Below, one piece after another: positions 1 to 8,465 of a stretch of 64,000 nucleotides of DNA. The DNA lies in assembly GCA_027485145.1 (NCBI GenBank), contig JAIXRO010000099.1:1-64000 (forward strand), in the 5' to 3' direction. A program made the position numbers and the translations under genes. Position 1 is the stretch's first letter. Every line of letters begins with the position of its first letter. This DNA comes from Hyphomonadaceae bacterium. GTDB lineage: Bacteria; Pseudomonadota; Alphaproteobacteria; Caulobacterales; Hyphomonadaceae. The notes beneath the pieces were generated by a model, which was not told the DNA's origin, did no database searches, and saw only the letters and a list, made by a program, of their open reading frames with translations.

Positions 1-357
1 ATTGCCCAGGCGCTCGGCGATTTCGGCGGCATCGCACGCTTTGGCCATGCCTACATCCCGATGGACGAGACGCTCACGCGCGCCTCGGTGGACCTCTGCA
101 ACCGTCCCTACCTGATCTGGAAGGTTGATTTCCGGCGCGACAAGCTCGGCGAAATGGACACCGAACTCTTCAAGGAGTTCTTCCACGCCCTCGCCGGCAA
201 TGGTGGCATGTGCCTGCACATCGAGAACCTCTACGGCGAGAACAACCACCACATCGCCGAAAGCTGCTTCAAGGCCACCGCCCGCGCCCTGCGCACCGCG
301 ATCACGGTCGACCCTCGCCTCGGCGGCAAACCGGCCAGCACCAAGGGCAGCCTTTAA
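1..357 (+). CDS. hisB: Imidazoleglycerol-phosphate dehydratase, C-terminal part
   Basis: HisB removes water from imidazole-glycerol phosphate to give imidazole-acetol phosphate in histidine biosynthesis. The frame is open from base 1, so the N-terminus lies outside the window; 118 residues remain. The second metal-binding signature of the family is visible as [14 protein letters not shown], whose paired His and Glu bind manganese in known HisB proteins. The stop codon overlaps by 4 bases the stop of the convergent membrane-protein gene. It is the first of five his genes in order on this strand (B, H, A, F, E). The enzyme looks monofunctional here, with no sign of a phosphatase domain in the visible part. 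Confidence 0.95.
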   Translation: MAQALGDFGGIARFGHAYIPMDETLTRASVDLCNRPYLIWKVDFRRDKLGEMDTELFKEFFHALAGNGGMCLHIENLYGENNHHIAESCFKATARALRTAITVDPRLGGKPASTKGSL

Positions 358-1028
358 CGCGGTTCGGCGGTCTGCGGCTTGGCTCGCAGGAACAGCAGGG
401 CAATCAACGCGGCCGCAACCGGGTAGACAGCGACGTACCCGACGATGCCGACGTTCCGGAGCTGCATGTCACTCCAAACGACACCGCCCAAACCCGCGAA
501 TGCGAGCACGCCACTCAGGATCAGGAGGCGGCGAATCCACACCGCAAGGCGGCTGTCGCCAAACACGGCGGCTGCAAAAAGGGCGGACAGTCCGAACAAG
601 ACATCCCAAGCCAATATGTCCAGCGCATAGACAATCGAAGGCCACCGGAACTCCAGCAGAACCGGCGCCGATTCCAGCCGGGCGATGGCAGGATCGCGGC
701 TGATCGTCAGGATGACGAAGTGCACGCTTAAGGTGATAACCGCCATCAGGCCCATGAAGACGAGCGAAAGCAAGCCGAAGATCTTGGTCCGTTCGGAAGC
801 CCAAGCGTGGATCGCGGCGGCCAGCACAATCATGAGCGGCGCGAGAAGCAGAATGAGGATTTCGAGGATCGCAAAGAACGGCTCCCCAATCGGGTCGTGC
901 GGTGTGGCCAGGGATCGCAAGCCGGCGACCAGCACGACCGCATAGACCGGGCAGAGCAGGCTTACGCCCACCGCAGAGAAAATCCCCAACGTTCGGGCCG
1001 CTTCGCTGAAGCTGGCGGGAGGTTCCAT
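354..1028 (-). CDS. Multi-pass membrane protein, unknown function
   Basis: A 224-residue protein with about six hydrophobic segments (roughly residues 12-36, 50-74, 82-108, 130-155, 160-182 and 193-215), so an inner-membrane protein. I do not recognise a family. It is convergent with hisB, sharing 4 bases at the stops, and lies where hisH would be expected in an intact his operon. The start ATG at 1028 begins [11 protein letters not shown]. Base composition and codon use match the surrounding genes, which argues for a real chromosomal gene rather than a shadow of the + strand. Confidence 0.7.
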   Translation of the reverse strand: MEPPASFSEAARTLGIFSAVGVSLLCPVYAVVLVAGLRSLATPHDPIGEPFFAILEILILLLAPLMIVLAAAIHAWASERTKIFGLLSLVFMGLMAVITLSVHFVILTISRDPAIARLESAPVLLEFRWPSIVYALDILAWDVLFGLSALFAAAVFGDSRLAVWIRRLLILSGVLAFAGLGGVVWSDMQLRNVGIVGYVAVYPVAAALIALLFLRAKPQTAEPR

Positions 1029-1121
1029 GTCATGACATTAGCACGTTCGGTCGGCAACAAGTGAAGTTTCAGGCGCTTCTTGGTTCATTGGAGCCCGCAA
1101 AGCGTGATATTTGCCGATCCG

Positions 1122-1727
1122 TTAAAGCACGCTCGCGTCCACCACCGCGTCGATGAGCGCCGGCTCCGCGGGCACCTGCCCGTCCAGCATCAGCATGGCG
1201 AGGCCGTGCACCAGCGACCAGGCCCTGAGCCGCCCCGCCTCGCGCACATGCACAGGCGCATCCGGCCCGAACAGGCCGTCGATGGCGTTGACCAGGATCT
1301 GCATCCCGTCGGACCCGCCGCCCCCCGCGCTGGGCGGCGGCACAGGCACAGGCCCGTCAGGCTGCGCCATCATCAGCCGGAACAGGGACGGGTGGGCGAG
1401 CGCGAAGGTCACGTAGGCCCGGCCCATCGCATTGAACGCCTCGACGCCAGGAGACGCACTTGCCATCGCCGCTTCGAAGGCCTTCGCCATCCGCGCATGC
1501 CCTTCGAGGCACAGCGCGCCCAGCAGGGCCGCCTTGTCCGGAAAATGCCGGTACACCGCCGTGGCCGACACGCCGGCCCGGCGGGCAATCTCGCGCAGGC
1601 TCAGCGCGTCCACCGGCGCCGTATCGATCAGCTTCAGCCCCTCTTCGACCAGCGCGGAGCGTAGATCGCCATGATGGTAGCGATTTTTTTCGGATGCGAT
1701 GTTGACGGTGTTATCTTTCTCGGACAT
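1122..1727 (-). CDS. TetR-family transcriptional regulator
   Basis: About 201 residues. An N-terminal helix-turn-helix sits at residues 43-62 (SLREIARRAGVSATAVYRHF), typical of TetR/AcrR repressors, followed by a helical ligand-binding domain resembling the TetR C-terminal WHG type (AYVTFALAHPSLFRLMM). I chose the ATG at 1727 because the alignment-like N-terminus (MSEKDNTVNIASEKNRYHHG) starts there; a longer frame reaching 1877 would run into the divergent gene. It is divergent from the carotenoid oxygenase gene with a 64-base gap holding a dyad that abuts this start, so it probably represses itself and the oxygenase. The ligand is unknown. Confidence 0.88.
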   Translation of the reverse strand: MSEKDNTVNIASEKNRYHHGDLRSALVEEGLKLIDTAPVDALSLREIARRAGVSATAVYRHFPDKAALLGALCLEGHARMAKAFEAAMASASPGVEAFNAMGRAYVTFALAHPSLFRLMMAQPDGPVPVPPPSAGGGGSDGMQILVNAIDGLFGPDAPVHVREAGRLRAWSLVHGLAMLMLDGQVPAEPALIDAVVDASVL

Positions 1728-1743
1728 GTTACTGGTGTAAACA
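1727..1743. promoter_or_regulatory. Candidate TetR operator
   Basis: The sequence TGTTACTGGTGTAAACA contains perfect 4-base half-sites TTAC and GTAA (1729-1732 and 1737-1740) with a 4-base spacer, the layout of many TetR operators. It touches the start codon of the tetR gene and lies 49 bases upstream of the oxygenase ATG, so binding could block both genes. Seen in sequence; function inferred. Confidence 0.45.
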
Positions 1744-1791
1744 TTATTCCACGCCGCCGCAACCTCAGAAAATCCCGAAAGGATCTCCGCC

Positions 1792-3228
1792 ATGTCCAGC
1801 CCCGTCGAAGCCGCCATCCGAGGCGCCGTCACCAAAGGCCTGATGGGCGTCGCCCAATTCAACCGCGCGCACCGCAAGTCCTCGAAGCAGAACCCCTACC
1901 TGACCGGCATCCACACGCCGCTTACCGCAGAACAGACCATCACCGATCTGAAAGTCACCGGCACCATCCCGCCTGCCCTCAACGGCCTTTACCTGCGCAA
2001 CGGCCCGAACCCGTTCGAGGCGCCCAATCCCGCCACCCATCATTGGTTCTCGGGCGACGGCATGCTGCACGGCCTGCGCCTCCAGAACGGAGAGGCCCTT
2101 TGGTATCGCAATCGCTGGGTGCGCTCCCCCGCCATCAATGCCGCGCTGGGCGAGCCTGCGACCCCCGGCCCCAAAAGCAGCTTCGAAAGCCCGAACACCA
2201 ACGTCGTCGCCTTCGGCGGCAAGATCTGGGCGCTGGTCGAAGCGGGCGGCCTGCCTGTCGAAGTCTCAGACCTTCTGGAAACCCGTACACGGAGCGATTT
2301 CGACGGCCTCCTGTCGAAAGGCTTCACCGCCCACCCACACCTTGATCCGCTCACCGGCGAAACCCACGCCATCTGCTACAACGCGATGGACCCCGCCACG
2401 ATCTGGCACACGGTCATCACGCCGGACGGCGCCGTGCGCCGCCATGAACCGATCACCGTCCAGGATGGCCCCTCGATCCATGATTGCATGATCACAAGGA
2501 ACTACATCATCGTGATGGACCTGCCGGTCACCTTCTCGATGCCCGCCCTGATCGCGGGGGACTCCTTCCCCTATCGCTGGAACCCGAAACACGCGGCCCG
2601 CATCGGCCTCCTGCCCCGCGAAGGCCGCGGTGACGAGATCATCTGGTGCAGCGTCGAGCCCTGCTACATCTTCCATCCCGCCAATGCCTTCGAGACCGAT
2701 GACGGCAAGGTCGTCATGGATGCGTGCGTCCACACCGACATGTTCGCAGACGGACATTTCGGGCCGAACAGTTCCCGCGCGGCCTTCGAAAGCCTCGAAA
2801 TCGATCCCGTCGCCCGCCGTGTCACGCGGACCGTGATTGACGCCTCTCCCCAGGAATTTCCGCGTCCGGACGAACGCCGCCTCGGCCAGCCCTATCGGTA
2901 TGCCTACACCCTCGCCCTGCCTGCAGACGGCGATCCCGGTTTCGTCGGCGACCCGCGCCTCTTCAAGCACGACCTCGGCGCCCGCACCCGCGAAGTGCAC
3001 GATTTCGGCGAAGGCCACATGCCGGGCGAGTTCGTCTTCGTCCCCGCCCATGCAACCGCCGAAGAAGACGAAGGCTGGTTGATCGGCTACGTCGCCGACA
3101 TCGCGGGCGGCACAACCGATTTCGTCATCCTCGACGCCCGCAACTTTGCAGGCCCGCCGGTGGCGACAATCACGATCCCCGGCCGCATCCCGCCCGGCTT
3201 CCATGGCAACTGGATCGCCCTTCCGTAA
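1792..3228 (+). CDS. Carotenoid oxygenase (RPE65/CCD family)
   Basis: A 478-residue non-heme iron dioxygenase of the carotenoid cleavage family, which cuts carotenoids or related polyenes/stilbenoids at a double bond. The four histidines that hold the iron are in place: H181 (AHPHLDP), H230 (SIHDCMIT), H295 (FHPANAFE) and H471 near the C-terminus (FHGNW). The N-terminal family block LNGLYLRNGPNPFE and WFSGDGMLHGLRL are also present. Length is usual for bacterial members. A purine-rich AAAGGA lies a few bases upstream of the ATG. The neighbouring divergent TetR gene is the likely regulator. Substrate cannot be told from sequence; lignostilbene or apocarotenoid cleavage are options. Confidence 0.93.
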   Translation: MSSPVEAAIRGAVTKGLMGVAQFNRAHRKSSKQNPYLTGIHTPLTAEQTITDLKVTGTIPPALNGLYLRNGPNPFEAPNPATHHWFSGDGMLHGLRLQNGEALWYRNRWVRSPAINAALGEPATPGPKSSFESPNTNVVAFGGKIWALVEAGGLPVEVSDLLETRTRSDFDGLLSKGFTAHPHLDPLTGETHAICYNAMDPATIWHTVITPDGAVRRHEPITVQDGPSIHDCMITRNYIIVMDLPVTFSMPALIAGDSFPYRWNPKHAARIGLLPREGRGDEIIWCSVEPCYIFHPANAFETDDGKVVMDACVHTDMFADGHFGPNSSRAAFESLEIDPVARRVTRTVIDASPQEFPRPDERRLGQPYRYAYTLALPADGDPGFVGDPRLFKHDLGARTREVHDFGEGHMPGEFVFVPAHATAEEDEGWLIGYVADIAGGTTDFVILDARNFAGPPVATITIPGRIPPGFHGNWIALP

Positions 3229-3313
3229 GCGGAGCGTTCGCCGAACACGTTGAAGATTGTGCTTTGACTCCTGCCCCTCCGGCGCGATGATCCCCCCGAA
3301 AGCGGGGCAGCCC

Positions 3314-3964
3314 ATGATCTTCGAGAACAAGACCAACCTTGCACTGGCTGTCAGCCTCGCCGGCCTCGCAGGGTTCACCGATGCGGTAGGCTTCCGGACG
3401 CTGGGCGGCTTCTTCGTCTCCTTCATGACCGGCAACTCGACCCGACTCGCCGTCAATCTTGCGGAACTGGACCTAACCGTCCTCGCCCTCCTCCCGCTCG
3501 GCATCATCGCGCTGTTCGTGTGCGGCGTGATGGCGGGCGCCATCGTGCGCGGACGCACACCGGCCCGCAAAGGCGCGGCGGTCATGGCGCTCGTCGCCGC
3601 CTGCCTCATCGCCGCCGCCACGCTCAGCGCCTTCGGCCAGGACACCGCCGCCGTCATCCTCCTCATCCTCGCGATGGGCGCGTCCAACAATGTCTTCGTC
3701 CGGGAAGGCGAGGTCAGCATCGGCGTGACCTACATGACCGGCACGCTGGTGAAGCTCGGCCAGCGCCTAGCCAGCGGTTTCGCGGGCAGCGGCGCCAAGC
3801 CCTGGTTCCCGTATCTTGCGCTCTGGCTCGGGCTGATCGCAGGCGCGGTCGCCGGTTCCTACAGCTACACGCTGCTCGGTCTCGCCTGCCTGTGGATCGC
3901 GTCAGGCCTCGCCTTGGCGCTCCTGCTCAGCCTGCTCTATCACCCGCCCCTGCGCGGCCACTAA
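3314..3964 (+). CDS. DUF1275 (YoaK-type) membrane protein
   Basis: About 216 residues with some six or seven hydrophobic helices. The pattern GFTDAVGFRTLGGFFVSFMTGNSTRLAV and the later repeat-like block with TYMTGTLVKLGQRL are hallmarks of the DUF1275/YoaK family, an uncharacterised inner-membrane family with internal pseudo-symmetry. I prefer the ATG at 3314 (MIFENKTNLALAV), because family members start just before the first helix; ATG 3287 in the same frame is possible. The stop codon overlaps the stop of the convergent CorC/TlyC gene by 4 bases. Function unknown. Confidence 0.85.
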   Translation: MIFENKTNLALAVSLAGLAGFTDAVGFRTLGGFFVSFMTGNSTRLAVNLAELDLTVLALLPLGIIALFVCGVMAGAIVRGRTPARKGAAVMALVAACLIAAATLSAFGQDTAAVILLILAMGASNNVFVREGEVSIGVTYMTGTLVKLGQRLASGFAGSGAKPWFPYLALWLGLIAGAVAGSYSYTLLGLACLWIASGLALALLLSLLYHPPLRGH

Positions 3965-5268
3965 CCCGTCGGATCTTCATCCTTGGCCGGCTGGCGCGCG
4001 ACCAGCAGCTTGTCGATGCGGCGCCCGTCCATGTCGATCACTTCGTAGCGCCAGCCGAACGACACCACCACATCCCCCAGCTGCGGAATGCGCTGCAGGT
4101 GGTGGATCACAAGGCCCGCAACGGTCGTGAACGGAGGATCATCCTCCGCCGTCAGCGGCTGACCCAGCCCGATCTCGGCATCCTCGATCGCGGTGCGTCC
4201 GTCGATCAGCCAGGAGCCATCCTCGCGCTTCTGCGGCCGCGCAAGCCCGTCCTCCGGCGAGAACGCCACATCGCCGGCAATCGCGCCCAGCACGTCCGCC
4301 GCACTGACGATCCCCTCGACATGCCCCAGCTCGTCCGTCACCAGCGCCATCTGCACCGGGCTCGCCTGCATGCTCTCCAGCAGGTTCAGCACCGTCATCG
4401 TATCCGGCACAAACAACGGCTCATGCCCGGCGGTTTCAAAATCCGGGATCCGCTTGCCTTCGGATTTCGCCAGAAGGTCCTTGGTCTGAACAACGCAGAC
4501 CACATGCTCGAGATCGCCCCGCGCCACGGGAAAGCGCGAATGGCCGCTCTCGGCGATGATCTTCAGAAGCTCCTCCGGCGGATCATCAAGGTCGAGCCAG
4601 GTCACTTCCTTGCGCGGCGTCATGATCGAGCGCACGTCCCGGTCGGCAAGGCGCATCACGCTGCGGATCATCGCGCGCTCGTCCTCGTCGATGGCGCCGC
4701 TGGCCGCGCCTTCCTCGATCACGCTCTCGATCTCTTCTTCCGTCATCTGATCGGTGTTGACCTTCGACAGCCCGAACACCGACAGCACGAGGTTCGTGGA
4801 TATCCGCAGCACATACACAATCGGAAACGCCACCCGCGACAGCATCGACATCGGCGGCGCAATCAGGCTTGCAAATGTCTCCGGCGCCGTGATCGCAATC
4901 CGCTTCGGCACCAGTTCGCCGATCACGATCGACAGGAACGTCGTCGCCGCGATCACCACGCTGAACGCAATCAGGTCTGATTGCTTCTCCAGCGAGGGAA
5001 ACGTGCTGGCAATGAACGGCGCCACATCCTCGGCCAGCGCGGTCGCACCGTAGGCGCCCGCGATGATCCCGATCAGCGTGATGCCCACCTGCACGGTGGA
5101 CAGGAACCGGGACGGGTCTTCCTGCAGCTGCAGCGCCACCCGGGCGCCCCGGTCGCCTTTTTCGGCGCGCGCTTGCAGGCGGCTCCGGCGGGAGGACACG
5201 ATGGCGAGTTCTGAAAGCGCAAAGACGCCGTTCAGGGCGATCAGTGCGATGAGTATAAGAAGGTCCAT
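3961..5268 (-). CDS. CNNM/CorC-HlyC family protein (DUF21 and CBS pair)
   Basis: A 435-residue protein with the order DUF21 transmembrane domain (about residues 1-195, four helices), a CBS pair (about 215-335, including MTPRKEVTWLDL), and a C-terminal CorC_HlyC domain (about 345-425). Proteins of this make-up (TlyC, YtfL, CorC families) are inner-membrane and linked to magnesium or cobalt export and ion homeostasis; the hemolysin label is historical. It begins with ATG at 5268, divergent from hisH by 87 bases. Whether it transports Mg2+ cannot be told from the sequence alone. Confidence 0.9.
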   Translation of the reverse strand: MDLLILIALIALNGVFALSELAIVSSRRSRLQARAEKGDRGARVALQLQEDPSRFLSTVQVGITLIGIIAGAYGATALAEDVAPFIASTFPSLEKQSDLIAFSVVIAATTFLSIVIGELVPKRIAITAPETFASLIAPPMSMLSRVAFPIVYVLRISTNLVLSVFGLSKVNTDQMTEEEIESVIEEGAASGAIDEDERAMIRSVMRLADRDVRSIMTPRKEVTWLDLDDPPEELLKIIAESGHSRFPVARGDLEHVVCVVQTKDLLAKSEGKRIPDFETAGHEPLFVPDTMTVLNLLESMQASPVQMALVTDELGHVEGIVSAADVLGAIAGDVAFSPEDGLARPQKREDGSWLIDGRTAIEDAEIGLGQPLTAEDDPPFTTVAGLVIHHLQRIPQLGDVVVSFGWRYEVIDMDGRRIDKLLVARQPAKDEDPTG

Positions 5269-5355
5269 GATGGCGCGCTATCGCATGATTTCCCCGGAAT
5301 CTCCAAGCGAATCTCCATGTCTTGTTCTCGGGCCGCCCCCCCGCTAAGAGCCCGC

Positions 5356-5988
5356 ATGCCCCGCATTGCGCTCATCGATTACGGCTCCGGAAACCTGCAT
5401 TCCTGCGCGCGTGCCCTTGCGGCAGCCGCCGGCAGCGCCGACGATATCCAGGTCACCAACCGGCCCGAGGATATCGAGACCGCAGACCGCGTCGTCCTGC
5501 CCGGTGTCGGCCACTTTGCCGACTGCGCGGGGGCCCTCGCGGCCCAGCCCGGCCTCGTCGAGGCGATGGACAAGCACATCGTCCGCTTGGGCCGCCCCTT
5601 CCTCGGCATCTGCGTCGGCCTGCAGCTGATGATGGATTTCGGCCTCGAGGATGGCCGCACCGAGGGCCTCAGCTGGATCCCCGGCAAGGTGGTTGCGCTC
5701 GAGCCTGCCCCCGGCCGCCCGGTGCCGCATGTCGGCTGGAACCAGCTCGAGCTGCGCGGCCCCCACCCCGTTCTGGACGGCCTCGGCCCCGAGCCGCACG
5801 CCTATTTCACCCATTCCTACGCCTGCAAGCCCCGCCGGATCGACTATGTCGCCGCCTGGTCCCACTACGGCGAGCCCATCGCCGCGGCCCTCACGCACGA
5901 CAACCTCTTCGGCACCCAGTTCCACCCCGAAAAGAGCCAGAAGGTCGGCCTGACGATCCTGTCGAACTTCCTCAGCTGGAAACCCTAA
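5356..5988 (+). CDS. hisH: Imidazole glycerol phosphate synthase, glutaminase subunit
   Basis: HisH hydrolyses glutamine and channels ammonia to HisF for IGP and AICAR formation. The 210-residue protein is a class I glutamine amidotransferase: the nucleophile C86 sits in GICVGLQLM, and the His/Glu pair in QFHPEKSQ (about H190 and E192). The oxyanion-strand region LPGVGHFADC is also present. I start at ATG 5356 (MPRIALIDYGSGN), the family start, rather than at 39 bases upstream. The stop is followed at once by a palindromic repeat unit, and hisA follows after 179 bases. Confidence 0.96.
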   Translation: MPRIALIDYGSGNLHSCARALAAAAGSADDIQVTNRPEDIETADRVVLPGVGHFADCAGALAAQPGLVEAMDKHIVRLGRPFLGICVGLQLMMDFGLEDGRTEGLSWIPGKVVALEPAPGRPVPHVGWNQLELRGPHPVLDGLGPEPHAYFTHSYACKPRRIDYVAAWSHYGEPIAAALTHDNLFGTQFHPEKSQKVGLTILSNFLSWKP

Positions 5989-6045
5989 CCCCTCTCCCGT
6001 TTACGGGAGAGGAGGGACCCATTGCGAAGCAATGGGAGGTGAGGG
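5989..6045. repeat. Palindromic repeat unit, family A (copy 1, single)
   Basis: Two adjacent hairpins: CCTCTCCC-gtttac-GGGAGAGG (5991-6012) and CCCATTGCgaaGCAATGGG (6018-6036), ending in GGAGGTGAGGG. The same two-hairpin unit recurs as inverted pairs at 57245-57380 and 62983-63116, so this is a dispersed REP-like element. It starts directly after the hisH stop and may also act as a 3' end stabiliser or terminator-like structure within the his cluster. Confidence 0.85.
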
Positions 6046-6126
6046 CGCGCCGCGAGGCGCGTGGCAAGAAAGACTCCTAATCCCAGCCAACCCAATATAT
6101 CTGCCTCAAGCCCCCTCACCCCCGGC

Positions 6127-6157
6127 CCCTCTCCCCGCACGCGGGGCGAGGGGGGAA
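6127..6157. repeat. GC-rich hairpin before hisA
   Basis: CCCCTCTCCCCGCACGCGGGG followed by CGAGGGGGG forms a strong stem. It looks like a diverged relative of the family A hairpin and lies 11 bases before the hisA ATG, so it may affect hisA translation. Confidence 0.55.
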
Positions 6158-6167
6158 GACAAAGTCC

Positions 6168-6899
6168 ATGACCTTCACCCTCTACCCCGCGATTGACCTG
6201 AAAGACGGCGCCTGCGTTCGCCTCCTGCGCGGCGAAATGGACGCGGCCACCGTCTTCAACACCGATCCCGCCAGCCAGGCCCGCGCCTTCCACGCGATGG
6301 GCTTCACCCACCTGCATGTGGTTGACCTCAACGGCGCCTTCGAAGGCCGGCCCGTGAACCGCGCCGCCGTGGAAGGCATCCTGAAAGCCACCCCCGCCCC
6401 GGTCCAGCTCGGCGGCGGCATCCGCACCCGCGCCCAGATCGACGCCTGGCTGGAGGCCGGCATCGCCCGCGTCATCCTCGGCACCATCGCCCTGCGCGAT
6501 CCGGAACTCGTGAAATCCGCCGCCCGAGCCCTGCCGGGCCGCATCGTCGTCGGCATCGACGCGAAGGAGGGCAGGGTCGCCGTCGAAGGCTGGGCCGAAA
6601 CCAGCGACATGCGCGCCACCGACCTTGCACGCGCCTTCGAAGGCTGCGGCGTCGCCGCCATCATCGCCACCGACATCAGCCGCGACGGCCTGAAGACCGG
6701 CGTCAATGTTCCGTTCACGGCAGAATTGGCCAATGCCGTCAGCATACCCATCATCGCCAGCGGCGGCGTGCGTAACGTGGACGACATCCGCGCCCTGCGC
6801 GCCAGCGGCGCGCCGATTGCCGGCACCATCCTCGGCCGCGCGCTCTATGACGGGGATATTGATGCAGGTGAGGCGGTGAGGGCTGCGTGCGACCGATAG
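6168..6899 (+). CDS. hisA: ProFAR isomerase (phosphoribosylformimino-AICAR-P isomerase)
   Basis: HisA converts ProFAR to PRFAR by an Amadori rearrangement in histidine biosynthesis. The 243-residue protein has the half-barrel signatures of the HisA/HisF fold: YPAIDLKDG with catalytic Asp10 at the first strand, VQLGGGIRT near residue 80, and the second catalytic strand [16 protein letters not shown], then [13 protein letters not shown] for phosphate binding. No SD-like motif is obvious because a GC-rich hairpin occupies the leader. It follows hisH after a repeat-filled 179-base gap, and its end overlaps no real gene; an AT-rich orphan begins 32 bases later. Confidence 0.96.
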   Translation: MTFTLYPAIDLKDGACVRLLRGEMDAATVFNTDPASQARAFHAMGFTHLHVVDLNGAFEGRPVNRAAVEGILKATPAPVQLGGGIRTRAQIDAWLEAGIARVILGTIALRDPELVKSAARALPGRIVVGIDAKEGRVAVEGWAETSDMRATDLARAFEGCGVAAIIATDISRDGLKTGVNVPFTAELANAVSIPIIASGGVRNVDDIRALRASGAPIAGTILGRALYDGDIDAGEAVRAACDR

Positions 6900-6931
6900 C
6901 GTGGGATACATTTACTGAGACTTTGGCGCAC

Positions 6932-7702
6932 ATGAGCGTCGATATTGGTGGTCTGTATTTGCCCGCGCTCGATTCGCTGGACTACTCAGTTAAGTTCTGC
7001 GCTCCGCTTCTATTTCAAAACGAGAGTTCAGATTACCCCATTTCGGTTGGCGGCTCCTGCTTTCTTTTCCGCTTCCGAGGCCGATTCTTTCAGATCGCTA
7101 CACAGCACCAAATCACAAACTCAATTCGCGATGCCAAGGACGTTAGAGTGGCGCTACCTGAGACGCTCGAAACACTAATGCTTTCGCCCTCAAAGTCCTT
7201 CGTGAGAAATACGAGTACTAAAAGTGATCCGACTACGGATTTTAGAATTTGGGAGTATGACGTTTCATTAGATGCGAGGTTTTCCCAAAGCTTTATGCGC
7301 TTGAATCAGGAAGACTTTCTGGCCATTCCGCCGGGTGGCTCGATCAACGAGCTCATCTACTATACTGTCGCTTTTCCTTCTAATGCGCAGGTACTCGAAT
7401 TGGATGATGCGGAACTTCGGTCTGTTCGAATGCGAACGAATTGGGCGAAAGTTCAGGTTGGCCCTCATCCCGATGCACTTGAGATTATAGAGGGTCGGGT
7501 TTACATGCGGTGCGCCGACCGTCTTTCGGAGATGGGTCTTTCGCCTGATGGATTTAGTGGTGCGCCAGTTTTTGCAGTCTATCAGACTGCCGACCTGCAA
7601 TGTCATTTTGGGTTCTGTGGACTCATCACTCACGGACATGAAGACGGGCGGCTGGCAGTTTTTCCGGCACCGGAACTTCTGGCCAGCATACGGACGCTCT
7701 GA
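6932..7702 (+). CDS. AT-rich orphan, trypsin-like serine protease fold (putative)
   Basis: A 256-residue protein whose base composition is clearly more AT-rich than its neighbours, suggesting transfer. I recognise no named family, but the pattern of a chymotrypsin-fold peptidase can be traced: a glycine-rich strand GGSCFLFRFRGRFFQIATQHQI with a candidate His59, a hydrophobic strand with candidate Asp103 (TDFRIWEYD), and a nucleophile-like motif DGFSGAPVF with Ser209, followed by FCGLITHG as the usual next strand. There is no signal peptide, so it would be cytoplasmic. Start ATG 6932 (MSVDIGGLY) is preferred; 6887 would overlap hisA. It stands alone between hisA and a long inverted repeat. Confidence 0.7.
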   Translation: MSVDIGGLYLPALDSLDYSVKFCAPLLFQNESSDYPISVGGSCFLFRFRGRFFQIATQHQITNSIRDAKDVRVALPETLETLMLSPSKSFVRNTSTKSDPTTDFRIWEYDVSLDARFSQSFMRLNQEDFLAIPPGGSINELIYYTVAFPSNAQVLELDDAELRSVRMRTNWAKVQVGPHPDALEIIEGRVYMRCADRLSEMGLSPDGFSGAPVFAVYQTADLQCHFGFCGLITHGHEDGRLAVFPAPELLASIRTL

Positions 7703-7801
7703 GGGCCTTCAGACAACTTTGTTGGCCAACTCGCGTCGAAGGTTGTTGCCAAAATTCTGACCTCGCACTCTAAATTGCCAAACTCGAACCGGAATACGCG
7801 C

Positions 7802-7881
7802 TCATCCTGAGCGAAGTCGAAGGATGGGCAGCAGGAGATGCCGGCTCGGCTGGGCCCATCCTTCGACTTCGCTCAGGATGA
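7802..7881. repeat. 28-bp perfect inverted repeat in a 334-base non-coding stretch
   Basis: The arms at 7802-7829 and 7854-7881 are exact reverse complements (core TCATCCTGAGCGAAGTCGAA), with a 24-base loop. They would form a very strong hairpin. Sequences of this kind occur as dispersed repeats in many proteobacterial genomes. The gap 7703-8036 holds this repeat, then GC-rich DNA without an open frame I can support, and the promoter of the PaaI gene at its right end. Confidence 0.85.
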
Positions 7882-7936
7882 GGGTGCGCCGGGCTGCGCA
7901 GGCGGCGGCACCCACCGGAAACGTCTCCGGCGAGGC

Positions 7937-7967
7937 TTGATATAGCGCACTTGTTCATGTTATGTTC
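7937..7967 (+). promoter_or_regulatory. Promoter with LexA-type box (GTTC-N7-GTTC) before PaaI gene
   Basis: TTGATA (7937-7942), an 18-base spacer and TATGTT (7961-7966) make a plausible sigma-70 promoter. GTTC-ATGTTAT-GTTC at 7953-7967 overlaps the -10, matching the direct-repeat LexA operator known from alphaproteobacteria. The hisF promoter at 9305-9335 has the same spacing and a 15-mer differing at one base. The start codon of the PaaI gene is 70 bases further on. Confidence 0.55.
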
Positions 7968-8036
7968 TTCGCGTTGCCATCCACTTGCTGCCGCCTGCCC
8001 CCGCCCCTATCGTCCGCCGCAAACGGAGCCTTCCCC

Positions 8037-8459
8037 ATGCCGGATGATCTCGTCGCGCGTCTCAATGAATTCACGGCGAACAAGCATCCCGGCCATGTCG
8101 GGGTCTCGCTCACCCATTGCGAGGCGACCCGCGTCGAAGGCCGCCTGACGGTGACCGAGCCTGTCGTCGCCGGCACCGGCTTTCTCTGGGCGCCGGTCGT
8201 CATCACGCTGGCGGACTGGCTCTGCGCCGCCGGCATGTCGCCCAACCTGAAAGAGGGCGAAAGCTTCACGACGGTCGAGCTGAAAACCAACTTCCTCGGC
8301 AGCGCCAAGGTCGGCGAGGTCGTCTCCGGCGTCGCCACGCCCGCGCACCGGGGCCGCACCACGCATGTCTGGGATGTGGAAGTCAGGAACGAGAACACCG
8401 GCAAGGTGATTGCCCTGTTCCGCTGTACACAGATGATCCTGTCGCCGCGGCGCGATTAG
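8037..8459 (+). CDS. PaaI-family (hotdog) thioesterase
   Basis: A 140-residue single-domain hotdog protein. PaaI-type enzymes hydrolyse aryl- or acyl-CoA thioesters. The visible family pattern is GTGFLWAPVVITLADWLCAAG on the hotdog helix, with the acidic residue D in LADW near the catalytic position, followed by TTVELKTNFLGSAKVGEVV and a closing strand VEVRNENTGKVIALFRCTQMIL. I start at ATG 8037 (MPDDLVARLN), which gives the family length; an upstream in-frame ATG at 7962 lies inside the promoter/LexA-like box. Gene context does not reveal the substrate. It is convergent with a diguanylate cyclase. Confidence 0.85.
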   Translation: MPDDLVARLNEFTANKHPGHVGVSLTHCEATRVEGRLTVTEPVVAGTGFLWAPVVITLADWLCAAGMSPNLKEGESFTTVELKTNFLGSAKVGEVVSGVATPAHRGRTTHVWDVEVRNENTGKVIALFRCTQMILSPRRD

Positions 8460-8465
8460 CTCGGC

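Noticed and set aside
3520-4980. A 486-codon + strand frame across DUF1275 and the CorC/TlyC gene
   Set aside because: It crosses two real genes on different strands, has an Arg/His-rich composition typical of out-of-frame GC-rich DNA, and no start context.
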